Source: Halomonas qaidamensis
Lineage (GTDB): Bacteria > Pseudomonadota > Gammaproteobacteria > Pseudomonadales > Halomonadaceae
Assembly (NCBI RefSeq): GCF_025917315.1
Contig: NZ_CP080627.1
Location: 3,224,001-3,288,000, forward strand
Reading direction: 5' to 3'
DNA length: 64,000 nt
In this document: positions 54,678-62,164 of the stretch, piece after piece
Numbering within the stretch: the first letter of the stretch is position 1
Layout of the letters: every line of letters starts with the position of its first letter
Notes under the pieces: model-generated
The model's input: only the letters and a program-made list of their open reading frames with translations
What the model was told of the DNA's origin: nothing
Database searches by the model: none
Translations under genes and position numbers: made by a program

Positions 54678-55505
54678 ATGCAACGCATTCAGACTATTAC
54701 CGCTGGCCTCCTACTTGGCATTGGCTTCGCCACTACCGCCCACGGCGACCTATTAGACGATATCCGTTCTGAAGGCACCTTCACGGTAGGTACGGAAGCG
54801 CGTTTCGCCCCCTTTGAATACATTGAAGATGGCGAAATTGTCGGCTACTCCGCCGATATCATGGAGCACATCATGACCGAGCTTGAGGGGGTCGAGTTAA
54901 TTCGTATGGACCTACCCTGGCAAGGCATTTTGCCGGGGCTTGAGCGCGAGCGTTTTGACTACGTCATTACCTCTGTTACCGCCACACCCGAGCGCATGCA
55001 GCGCTACCACCTAAGCGCACCGATTGCCGATGCCACAATGGCGATTCTCAAACGCGCTGGCGAAGATGACATCAGCACCCCTGAAGATATCGCCGGCAAA
55101 GTAGCCGCTGCCCAGGCGGGCTCTGCCCAGCTGGAAGCACTCGAAGCATTGGCCGCACAGCTAGAAGAGGCAGGCACGCCTGTTGCCGATATCCGCACTT
55201 ATACCGGCGTTGACGAAGCCTACGCCGAGCTGGGTACCGGCCGCGTAGATGTGGTGATTAATAGCCTGCCTAATTTGCTCGAAGCAGAACGCACCCGCCC
55301 AGATGTCTTTGAAGTGGTTGGCACTTTCGGTGACCCGGTGTACTTCTCCTGGGCAGGACGTGATGACGAAGAGAGCGCCTCGCTGAATGCCTTTATGGAC
55401 GAGCAGATTCAGCGTCTCAACCAAGACGGCACCCTGAATGAACTGCAAGAGAAGTGGTTCGGTGGCCCGATGGATCTCCCGTTAGAACTGCCATCGGCTG
55501 AGTAA
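54678..55505 (+). CDS. Polar amino acid-type ABC importer binding protein
   Basis: A 275-aa periplasmic binding protein of family 3. A signal peptide ends at AHG (residue 23). The mature start DLLDDIRSEGTFTVGTEARF and the segment GYSADIMEHIMTELEGVE are typical; PWQGILPGLERERFDYVITS follows the glutamine/histidine-binding pattern. It is the first gene of the LysR-controlled operon and should bind the guanidino or ureido substrate used by the following enzymes. The ligand is not identifiable. Confidence 0.9.
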   Translation: MQRIQTITAGLLLGIGFATTAHGDLLDDIRSEGTFTVGTEARFAPFEYIEDGEIVGYSADIMEHIMTELEGVELIRMDLPWQGILPGLERERFDYVITSVTATPERMQRYHLSAPIADATMAILKRAGEDDISTPEDIAGKVAAAQAGSAQLEALEALAAQLEEAGTPVADIRTYTGVDEAYAELGTGRVDVVINSLPNLLEAERTRPDVFEVVGTFGDPVYFSWAGRDDEESASLNAFMDEQIQRLNQDGTLNELQEKWFGGPMDLPLELPSAE

Positions 55506-55573
55506 AACGGCACACAGTGAGTGTTCCATTTCCTTGCTTGCCGTTTAACTGTGACGTGGTGCTAACCGACAGG

Positions 55574-55613
55574 GGCGCTACATGGGGGTGCTACATGACA
55601 GGAGTGCTACATG
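55574..55613 (+). repeat. Three GCTACATG repeats before the permease start
   Basis: GCTACATG occurs three times, with ATGs at 55582, 55595 and 55611, each preceded by a GGGG or AGGA-like segment. Only the last opens the permease gene. The earlier ones may have arisen by duplication of the start region. Confidence 0.6.
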
Positions 55614-56267
55614 TTTGAGATTCTGCTCAACCACTACCCTGTGCTGCTCAAAGGCTTGACCACCACCTTGGTGGTCTCGCTTTCCGCCATCGCATTGGGG
55701 TTAGTACTGGGCGTTTTGCTGGCGTTTGGTTTAACCAGCCGTTATCGCCTGGTGCGCTGGCCCTGCGGGCTTTACCGCAGCTTCTGGCGCGGCACTCCCA
55801 TCTTGCTGCAACTACTGTTGGTCTACTATCTGTTGCCCGAAATGGGCATTGAGATAGCTCCCATTTCGGCTGCCATTCTGACCTTAACGCTGAATACCGG
55901 GGCGTTTCAGGCGGAAATATTTCGCAGCGGCATTAGCCATATTCCTGCCGGACAAATAGAAGCAGCGCGCATGGCGGGTATCTCCGCGTGGCAAACCCGC
56001 AGGCGCATCATTATGCCTCAGGTATTTCGCCTCACTCTGCCGCCGCTGACGAATGAAATCATCACCATTGTTAAAAACTCATCGCTGATTTCGGTAATTG
56101 CCGTTACAGAGCTGATGCGGGTGAGCGAACAAATTGCCTCGCGCACCTTTCAGCCGCTGGAAACCTACCTTGCCGCTGCGCTGCTCTACCTCGCGGTTAA
56201 CTTGGTGCTGGCACGAATCAGCGCTTACTTAGAACGCCGTATGAGCGGCGGCCTCGCCACCGACTAG
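55611..56267 (+). CDS. Polar amino acid-type ABC importer permease
   Basis: A 218-aa HisQ/GlnP-type permease with about five helices and the EAA loop ISAWQTRRRIIMPQVFRLTL, which contacts the ATPase. It starts at the third of three duplicated ATGs. A second, similar permease follows 13 nt after its stop, so the channel is heteromeric. Confidence 0.92.
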   Translation: MFEILLNHYPVLLKGLTTTLVVSLSAIALGLVLGVLLAFGLTSRYRLVRWPCGLYRSFWRGTPILLQLLLVYYLLPEMGIEIAPISAAILTLTLNTGAFQAEIFRSGISHIPAGQIEAARMAGISAWQTRRRIIMPQVFRLTLPPLTNEIITIVKNSSLISVIAVTELMRVSEQIASRTFQPLETYLAAALLYLAVNLVLARISAYLERRMSGGLATD

Positions 56268-56280
56268 GGAAGTGTCCGTT

Positions 56281-56979
56281 ATGTTCGATATTACCCTGCT
56301 ATGGGAAGCCCGCGCGCTAATTCTGCAAGGGTTGTGGAACACGCTATGGATCTGCTTTTTAGGCTGCTTACTGGCGCTTTCATTAGGCTTAGTGCTGGCA
56401 GCTCTGCGGCTTGCTAACCCACGCCTCTTTGGGTACCCGGTGGCCTGCTATGTGGAACTATGCCGCGGCACGCCACTGCTCATCCTGCTGTTTTTACTCT
56501 ATTACGGTGGCCCCAGTATTGGCCTGCGGCTGGACGCCGAGATCGCCGGTGTCACCGGCATTGGCCTGTATGGCGCAGGGTACTTTGCAGAAATTTATCG
56601 CGGCGGTTTCAAATCAATTCCTAAAGGCCAGCTGGAAGCGGCGCGCATGCTCGGCATTTCACCCTGGCAAACGCTGATTCGCATTCAAATCCCTCAAATG
56701 GCACGCCTTATCGTACCGCCCGGCACTAATCAGCTGATTATTTTGGTCAAGGAGTCGGCGCTGATCTCGATTATTTCGGTGGATGACCTGACCAAAAACG
56801 CCACCACACTTGTTAACCAGACGTTCCAGGTCATTGAGCCCTATTTAGCGGTTGCCCTGCTCTACTGGCTGATGATTGAACTGGTTGCCCGGGGTGGCTA
56901 TGCGCTGGAAAAGCGTTTAGCCAATCGACAACCGCGCCCTGTGGCGCAACAAGGAGCCAACTCCCATGCCAATGGCTGA
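56281..56979 (+). CDS. Polar amino acid-type ABC importer permease
   Basis: A 232-aa HisM-type permease with the EAA loop [20 protein letters not shown] and [19 protein letters not shown] start at the ATG at 56281, with AGGGAAG upstream; a GTG 3 codons earlier is an alternative. Its stop is overlapped by 14 nt by the ATPase gene. Confidence 0.92.
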   Translation: MFDITLLWEARALILQGLWNTLWICFLGCLLALSLGLVLAALRLANPRLFGYPVACYVELCRGTPLLILLFLLYYGGPSIGLRLDAEIAGVTGIGLYGAGYFAEIYRGGFKSIPKGQLEAARMLGISPWQTLIRIQIPQMARLIVPPGTNQLIILVKESALISIISVDDLTKNATTLVNQTFQVIEPYLAVALLYWLMIELVARGGYALEKRLANRQPRPVAQQGANSHANG

Positions 56980-57784
56980 AATGCGCTCGCCGTCTTCACC
57001 GGCTCGACAAAAAGCGATTGTCGAGGCACACGGCATCAGTAAGCAGTTTGGTGATTTGGAAGTGCTGACCAACATCGACTTTAGCCTCACTCCATCTGAA
57101 GTGGTCTGTGTGATTGGCCCCTCCGGCTCAGGTAAGTCAACTCTGCTGCGCTGTCTGGCCTTTTTAGAGCCCTATGACCACGGCAGCGTCTATATCGACG
57201 GTCAGCTGTTGGGCTTTGAGGATCGCAACGGTAAACGGGTGCGCACTAGCGAAAAGCGCGTGGATGACGTGCGAACCCCCGTGGGCATGGTCTTCCAACA
57301 CTTTCATTTATGGCCCCATCGCACGGCGCTGGAGAACGTCACCGAAGCCCTGCGTCTGGTCAACGGCCTGTCACGCCGTGATGCCGAAGCCGAAGGCATG
57401 ACCCTATTAGCACAAGTTGGCCTTGCCGATCGGGCAGGCCATTTCCCCGAAAGCCTTTCTGGTGGCCAAAAGCAGCGCGTGGCGATTGCTCGGGCGCTGG
57501 CTATGAAACCCAGGGTGATGTTCTTCGATGAACCTACCTCAGCCCTTGACCCCGAGCTGGTAGGTGAAGTGCTAGATGTCATGAAAGCCCTGGCCGCCGA
57601 TGGCATGACCATGGTGATTGTGACCCACGAAATGGGCTTTGCCGCCAAGGTTGCCGACCGCGTGATTTTTATGGATCAAGGCCGCGTCGTAGAGAGCGGA
57701 CCGCCTGCCACGCTGTTTCGTCAACCTAAAAGCCAGCGGCTGCAGCAGTTTCTTAATACCTGGCGCGAGCGCCACATCGACTAG
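56966..57784 (+). CDS. Polar amino acid-type ABC importer ATPase
   Basis: A 272-aa ATPase of the GlnQ/HisP type: Walker [10 protein letters not shown], signature [16 protein letters not shown], Walker [12 protein letters not shown], and the C-terminal [20 protein letters not shown]. It energises the two permeases encoded just upstream. The extended insertion between the P-loop and Q-loop ([20 protein letters not shown]) occurs in several HisP relatives. Confidence 0.93.
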   Translation: MPMAEMRSPSSPARQKAIVEAHGISKQFGDLEVLTNIDFSLTPSEVVCVIGPSGSGKSTLLRCLAFLEPYDHGSVYIDGQLLGFEDRNGKRVRTSEKRVDDVRTPVGMVFQHFHLWPHRTALENVTEALRLVNGLSRRDAEAEGMTLLAQVGLADRAGHFPESLSGGQKQRVAIARALAMKPRVMFFDEPTSALDPELVGEVLDVMKALAADGMTMVIVTHEMGFAAKVADRVIFMDQGRVVESGPPATLFRQPKSQRLQQFLNTWRERHID

Positions 57785-57814
57785 CTCGCATTATGACGAC
57801 ACTTGGAGAATATA

Positions 57815-58534
57815 ATGAGCTCTGACCCACGTTTTGACCATGCTCGTATCGAGCAACTACCGCGCAGCAACAGCGAACCTTGCGGCCATAATCACAGTTT
57901 GGAAAACCCCATCTCCCCCGATGGCACGCCGATCCTGGGTGAGCGCTATGAAGTTGCCGCTCGTGGTGGTCGGGCGGTACGTTTAAAAGCGGGGCAAACC
58001 CTCCGCATCATCAATACCCATGGCACTCAAGTATGTGATACCTGGGCGTTTAGCGCCGATAACATCAACGAATTTATGTCCTGGGAACATGGGCGCGCCT
58101 GGCTGAGCGCGCTGATTCCTAATGTCGGCGATCCGTTAATAAGTAACCGGCGGCGTCCAATCATGACCCTGACAGCCGATACTTCGCCCGGCATTCACGA
58201 CACGCTCATGGCGGCCTGCGACTTGTTCCGCTACATGACGCTAGGCGTCGAAGGCTACCATGATAGCTGTGCCGACAATCTGCGCTTGGCCCTGAAAGCC
58301 ATTGGTGTTGATACCCCTGAAGTACCCCAACCACTGAATCTATGGATGAACATTCCCGTTAATGCGCAAATGAAGGTGGATTGGTGCCCGCCAGTTTCCG
58401 CCCCTGGTGACTATGTCGAACTACGCGCCGAGATGGACTGTATTGTGGCCATGTCTGCCTGCCCACAAGACATCATCCCAATCAACGGCGCTGACTGTGT
58501 GCCTGTCGAGGTACATTTTGAAGTGTATGAATAA
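57815..58534 (+). CDS. DUF1989 protein (urea carboxylase-associated family)
   Basis: A 239-aa single-domain DUF1989 protein. Conserved features visible are the GGRAVRLKAGQTLRIINTHG segment, NEFMSWEHGRAW and the Cys-rich TLGVEGYHDSCADNLRLAL. Related pairs act as carboxyguanidine deiminase subunits, but only one copy is present here. It follows the ATPase by 30 nt; the ATG at 57815 has TTGGAG upstream. A role in guanidino or ureido nitrogen metabolism is inferred from the family and the following amidase and ureohydrolase. Confidence 0.85.
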   Translation: MSSDPRFDHARIEQLPRSNSEPCGHNHSLENPISPDGTPILGERYEVAARGGRAVRLKAGQTLRIINTHGTQVCDTWAFSADNINEFMSWEHGRAWLSALIPNVGDPLISNRRRPIMTLTADTSPGIHDTLMAACDLFRYMTLGVEGYHDSCADNLRLALKAIGVDTPEVPQPLNLWMNIPVNAQMKVDWCPPVSAPGDYVELRAEMDCIVAMSACPQDIIPINGADCVPVEVHFEVYE

Positions 58535-58583
58535 CCGCCTGTGTAAAGCACCGCTTGTATGAGCACCCACTAGGACATGCCTG

Positions 58584-59873
58584 ATGGAAAGCCACATAAA
58601 TGACACAGCCGACAGCACCATGATGGACCTGAAGGCCATCGCGGCGGCGGTAAACCCAGACCGTCTTGCTCATGACCTGGCAACGCTTGCCACGTTTGGC
58701 GGCCGTTCAGATGGCGGCGTGGCGCGTTTGGCACTGGACGATAACGATACCCAGGCGCGGCGGTGGCTGGTCGAACAGGCCAGCTTCCTGGGTGCCAAGG
58801 CGAGCGTTGATGCTATCGGAAACGTATTTCTTGACGTCCCCGGTAGCCAGCCCTCGCTAGCACCGGTTGTCACGGGTAGCCATTTGGATAGCCAACCAGC
58901 AGGTGGTAAGTACGACGGTGCGTTGGGCGTGCTGGCTGGCCTTGAGGCGCTACGTGCGCTTAAGCAGGCAGGCTTTACACCGCGTCGCCCCCTATCGCTG
59001 GTCAGCTGGACCAATGAAGAGGGCGCGCGCTTTTCGCCAGGCACGTCTGGCTCAGCCGTTTTTTGCGGCGTACGAAGCCTGGAAGACACCCGACAGCTGA
59101 CAGACAGCGACGACATCAGCCTAGGCAGCGCATTGGATGTTTGTTTAGCTGAACTGGATGCTGCAGGCGTGCCTCGCCGCCCACTGGCCACCCCCATGCA
59201 CGCCTTTATTGAACTGCATATTGAGCAAGGGCCTATCTTAGAGCGCGATCAGGTACCGGTGGGCGTCGTCGAGGGTATTCAAGGTGTTAGCTGGTTTGAA
59301 GTCACGGTAACAGGCAGTGCTAACCATGCGGGCACTACCCCACGGGCGTTGCGCCGTGATGCCTTCGAAGGCGCGTGCGCGTTGGCAACCGCCCTACGGG
59401 AAGCCGCCTGCGATAGTGAAGACCGAGTGCGTTTCACCATTGGTAAATTTGTCGTTAGCCCTGGCTCGGTGAATACCATCCCTGACCATGTCACTTTCAG
59501 TATTGATGTACGCCATCCCGACGCTGCCACCTTAAAAGCGCTGGAAGCCACCTTTACTCAACTTGCCCAGCAACGCTGGGCGGACTGCCAAGCAACGCTG
59601 ACACCACTGGCCCACGTTGAGCCGGTGGATTTTCCTAACTCACTTACCCGCCTGCTTGACGACACTGCACATACGCTCGAGATCACCACAACACGCTTAG
59701 TATCAGGTGCTTTTCACGATGCGATTCATCTTGCTAAACACTGCCCAACGGCCATGCTTTTTGTGCCCTGCCGTCATGGCCTTAGCCACCACCCGGACGA
59801 GCACATCACGCTCAGTGATGCCGTGGCGGGCACCCAACTATTAGCCGCCAGCCTGGCAAACCTCACCCGATAA
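58584..59873 (+). CDS. M20-type Zn amidase (N-carbamoylase/allantoate amidohydrolase-like)
   Basis: A 429-aa M20 hydrolase of the carbamoylase/AllC group. TGSHLDSQPAGGKYDGALGV and WTNEEGARFSPGTSGS carry metal and catalytic residues; HIEQGP and HAGTTP mark the dimerisation domain; the C-terminal SGAFHDAIHLAKHCPTAMLF completes the site. Such enzymes remove a carbamoyl or ureido group from an N-substituted amino acid. It lies in the DUF1989 operon, 12 nt before the ureohydrolase gene. Confidence 0.88.
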   Translation: MESHINDTADSTMMDLKAIAAAVNPDRLAHDLATLATFGGRSDGGVARLALDDNDTQARRWLVEQASFLGAKASVDAIGNVFLDVPGSQPSLAPVVTGSHLDSQPAGGKYDGALGVLAGLEALRALKQAGFTPRRPLSLVSWTNEEGARFSPGTSGSAVFCGVRSLEDTRQLTDSDDISLGSALDVCLAELDAAGVPRRPLATPMHAFIELHIEQGPILERDQVPVGVVEGIQGVSWFEVTVTGSANHAGTTPRALRRDAFEGACALATALREAACDSEDRVRFTIGKFVVSPGSVNTIPDHVTFSIDVRHPDAATLKALEATFTQLAQQRWADCQATLTPLAHVEPVDFPNSLTRLLDDTAHTLEITTTRLVSGAFHDAIHLAKHCPTAMLFVPCRHGLSHHPDEHITLSDAVAGTQLLAASLANLTR

Positions 59874-59885
59874 GGAGGGCACGTA

Positions 59886-60932
59886 ATGACCAAGGGCACA
59901 GACGGGACTCGCCGCAATGCAGCCACCGGCGAACGTTACCCCGCGCACCAGGAACCACGCTATCGAGAAATCGCCAGTTTCTTACGGGCACCGCTAGCCG
60001 ATTCGTTAGAAGCACTTGATATTGCACTGATCGGCATTCCGTTTGATGGCGGGGTGAGCAATCGCCCTGGCACCCGCCACGGCCCTCGTGAAATTCGCAA
60101 CCAGTCGAGCATGATGCGTAGCCTGCATCACGTTACCCAAACTGACCCGTTTGCCCAGGCACGCATTGCCGATATTGGCGACGTACGGTTTTCATCGATC
60201 TACGATCTTGAACACGTCTCTGATGATATTGCCGCTTATTACGTGGCGATTGCCAAGGCAGGGGTTATCCCCCTTAGCGCCGGTGGCGACCACTCCATCA
60301 CCTACCCTATTCTGCGTGGCTTAGCCACCAATGGTCCGGTGGGGTTAATCCATATTGACGCCCACACCGATACTTGGGACGAGTTTCAAGGCTCGAAATT
60401 TCACCACGGAGGCCCCTTTCGGCTTGCCTGTGAGCATGGTCTTATTGACCCAAAACGCACGGTGCAAATCGGTATTCGTGGAGCCCAAAATACTCCCCAG
60501 GGCTGGGACTACTCGGCCTCTACCGGCATGCGGGTTATGTTTATGGAGGAGGTCGATACCCTAGGTATCGAGGCAGTAGTCGCCGAAGCGCGGCGTATTG
60601 TAGGCAGTGGCCCCGTATACCTATCTTTCGATATTGATAGCATTGACCCCGCCTTCGCCCCTGGCACCGGTACGCCTGAAGTAGGTGGCCTCACTAGCCT
60701 GCAAGCCCTTCAGCTAGTGCGTGGTTTTCGTGGCCTGCCGCTGATCGGTGCTGACGTCGTAGAGGTATCCCCGCCGTTTGACGCCAGCGGCAATACCGCA
60801 CTGCTGGGAGCCACGCTAATGTACGAGCTGCTCTGCTTAATAGCAGAACAGGTAGACGCCAACCATCAACTGCAAACAGCGTCAGCGCATCATCGTGCTA
60901 AGAATAGCATTATTGATAATGGTTCTTATTAA
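59886..60932 (+). CDS. Agmatinase-family ureohydrolase (guanidino compound hydrolase)
   Basis: A 348-aa Mn-dependent ureohydrolase. Metal ligands are His136 (GGDHSITYP), Asp158, His160 and Asp162 (IDAHTDTWDE), Asp249 and Asp251 (SFDIDSIDPAFAPGTGTPEV). An N-terminal extension of about 40 residues (NAATGERYPAHQEPRYREIA) precedes the core, as in guanidinobutyrase-like enzymes. It releases urea from a guanidino compound. The substrate could be guanidinobutyrate, guanidinopropionate or guanidine itself; the operon alone cannot decide. It is the last gene of the ABC-DUF1989-amidase operon. Confidence 0.88.
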   Translation: MTKGTDGTRRNAATGERYPAHQEPRYREIASFLRAPLADSLEALDIALIGIPFDGGVSNRPGTRHGPREIRNQSSMMRSLHHVTQTDPFAQARIADIGDVRFSSIYDLEHVSDDIAAYYVAIAKAGVIPLSAGGDHSITYPILRGLATNGPVGLIHIDAHTDTWDEFQGSKFHHGGPFRLACEHGLIDPKRTVQIGIRGAQNTPQGWDYSASTGMRVMFMEEVDTLGIEAVVAEARRIVGSGPVYLSFDIDSIDPAFAPGTGTPEVGGLTSLQALQLVRGFRGLPLIGADVVEVSPPFDASGNTALLGATLMYELLCLIAEQVDANHQLQTASAHHRAKNSIIDNGSY

Positions 60933-60933
60933 T
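60915..60933. promoter_or_regulatory. Fur-box-like sequence upstream of the AraC gene
   Basis: GATAATGGTTCTTATTAAT matches 13 of 19 positions of the Fur consensus by my alignment. It overlaps the last codons of the ureohydrolase gene, 176 nt before the AraC start. Iron repression of the siderophore genes is expected. Confidence 0.5.
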
Positions 60934-61054
60934 ATTACTATCTTGTTATTATTCTTCGTGGTGCGCTATGACCTTTGCAGTGATGCAACGCCTCCTCGGT
61001 CTTTATACCCTGCCGGTTCTGAAAGACAGCAGTAGGCCACTGACACCATGGCAT

Positions 61055-61093
61055 GTATCGCTACTGTCTATCGCTACTGTCTATCGCTAACGT
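61055..61093. repeat. 13-bp tandem repeat, 3 copies, before the AraC gene
   Basis: (G/C)TATCGCTACTGT at 61055 and 61068 and CTATCGCTAACGT at 61081, each 13 bp, end 15 nt before the AraC start, in the promoter or leader region. Confidence 0.8.
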
Positions 61094-61108
61094 CTAGAGG
61101 ATGAGGGG

Positions 61109-62053
61109 ATGGCAAGGGCTGGCATTTATCGGATGACCGTTGCGGATTTTCTCAATTACGGCCACCGCTACTGCATTGAGTATTGCTTTCCAGCCGCGTC
61201 ATGCCCACCAGAGCGGGTGGCCCAGCTACCCGTTGCCCAAGGCCGGGTGGAAGAGATGGTGCTCTTTCCTGGTGTCGAATTGGTGCTTTCCGATATCGAA
61301 GTGGTTCACCCTTATGCTTCGCACTCACTGGGCACGGCAGCGCGGCTGAACGTGGTCGTCATAGAGGGACGCGTACGGCTAGGTTCGGGCACAAAACAGC
61401 ACTGGCTGACGGCAGGACAGGCCTATACGGTGCGCCTGGATGAACGGCAAGTTCTTGACGCCTACCAGCCCGAGGGCCAGCGACTGCGCACCCTTTGCCT
61501 ATCACTAGACGAAGCGGCGATGCGCCAGTGGTGCGGCGAAACGTTTCCGACGGCGCCATCTCGTACATGGCCACTTACCCCACCATTGACCCTGTCTATA
61601 GAGCAGAGTTTTCGCTCGCCTTTGACGGACCTACCCCGACGGCTGCTCTTCCAGGGGTTAGCGCTGCAGTTACTGGCTCAGGGGCTGGCACCGCCCCGCG
61701 AAAGCATTCAGGCAACGGCGTCACCCAGCCGCCTGGAGTTGGTTCGCCGCCTGCTTGAGGAAGCCCCCGAACGGGAGCATTGCTTAGAGGTGCTAGCGGC
61801 GCGCGCCGCGATGAGCCCGAGCACCCTGGTGCGTCGCTTCAAAACTGCCTACGGCTGTTCGCCTATCGACTACCTGCGTCGCATCCGCCTAACGCTAGCC
61901 CGAGAGTTACTGCTTGATGGGCATAGCATTCAACAAGCCGCCCACCTGAGCGGTTATCGTCATGCCAGCAATTTTACGACCGCTTTCCGTCGGGCCTTTG
62001 GTGTTTCTCCCAGCAGTCTGACGAAGCCCAGCAGCCTGACGAAACGCCATTAA
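61109..62053 (+). CDS. AraC family regulator (PchR-like)
   Basis: A 314-aa regulator with an N-terminal sensing domain and a C-terminal AraC HTH pair (MSPSTLVRRFKTAYGCSPID, SIQQAAHLSGYRHASNFTTA, AFGVSPSSL). It directly precedes a TonB-dependent receptor gene, the usual arrangement for siderophore-responsive PchR-type activators. The C-terminal SSLTKP-SSLTKR is an 18-bp duplication (62012-62047). Confidence 0.9.
   Translation: MARAGIYRMTVADFLNYGHRYCIEYCFPAASCPPERVAQLPVAQGRVEEMVLFPGVELVLSDIEVVHPYASHSLGTAARLNVVVIEGRVRLGSGTKQHWLTAGQAYTVRLDERQVLDAYQPEGQRLRTLCLSLDEAAMRQWCGETFPTAPSRTWPLTPPLTLSIEQSFRSPLTDLPRRLLFQGLALQLLAQGLAPPRESIQATASPSRLELVRRLLEEAPEREHCLEVLAARAAMSPSTLVRRFKTAYGCSPIDYLRRIRLTLARELLLDGHSIQQAAHLSGYRHASNFTTAFRRAFGVSPSSLTKPSSLTKRH
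62012..62047. repeat. 18-bp duplication at the AraC gene 3' end
   Basis: AGCAGTCTGACGAAGCCC and AGCAGCCTGACGAAACGC are adjacent and in frame, encoding SSLTKP and SSLTKR just before the stop codon. Confidence 0.7.
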
Positions 62054-62119
62054 CAAACCCAACCTGCGTCCCGCGCATAGCAAATCGCCCAGCGCGCATA
62101 ACTCAGCACGCCAACAAAA

Positions 62120-62138
62120 TGGAACAATTCTCATTACC
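62120..62138. promoter_or_regulatory. Weak Fur-box-like sequence before the receptor gene
   Basis: TGGAACAATTCTCATTACC matches the Fur consensus at 11 of 19 positions by my alignment, including ATTCTCATTA. It lies 26 nt before the receptor ATG. Confidence 0.4.
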
Positions 62139-62164
62139 AAAAGTATTCACACTGAGAAGCATCC

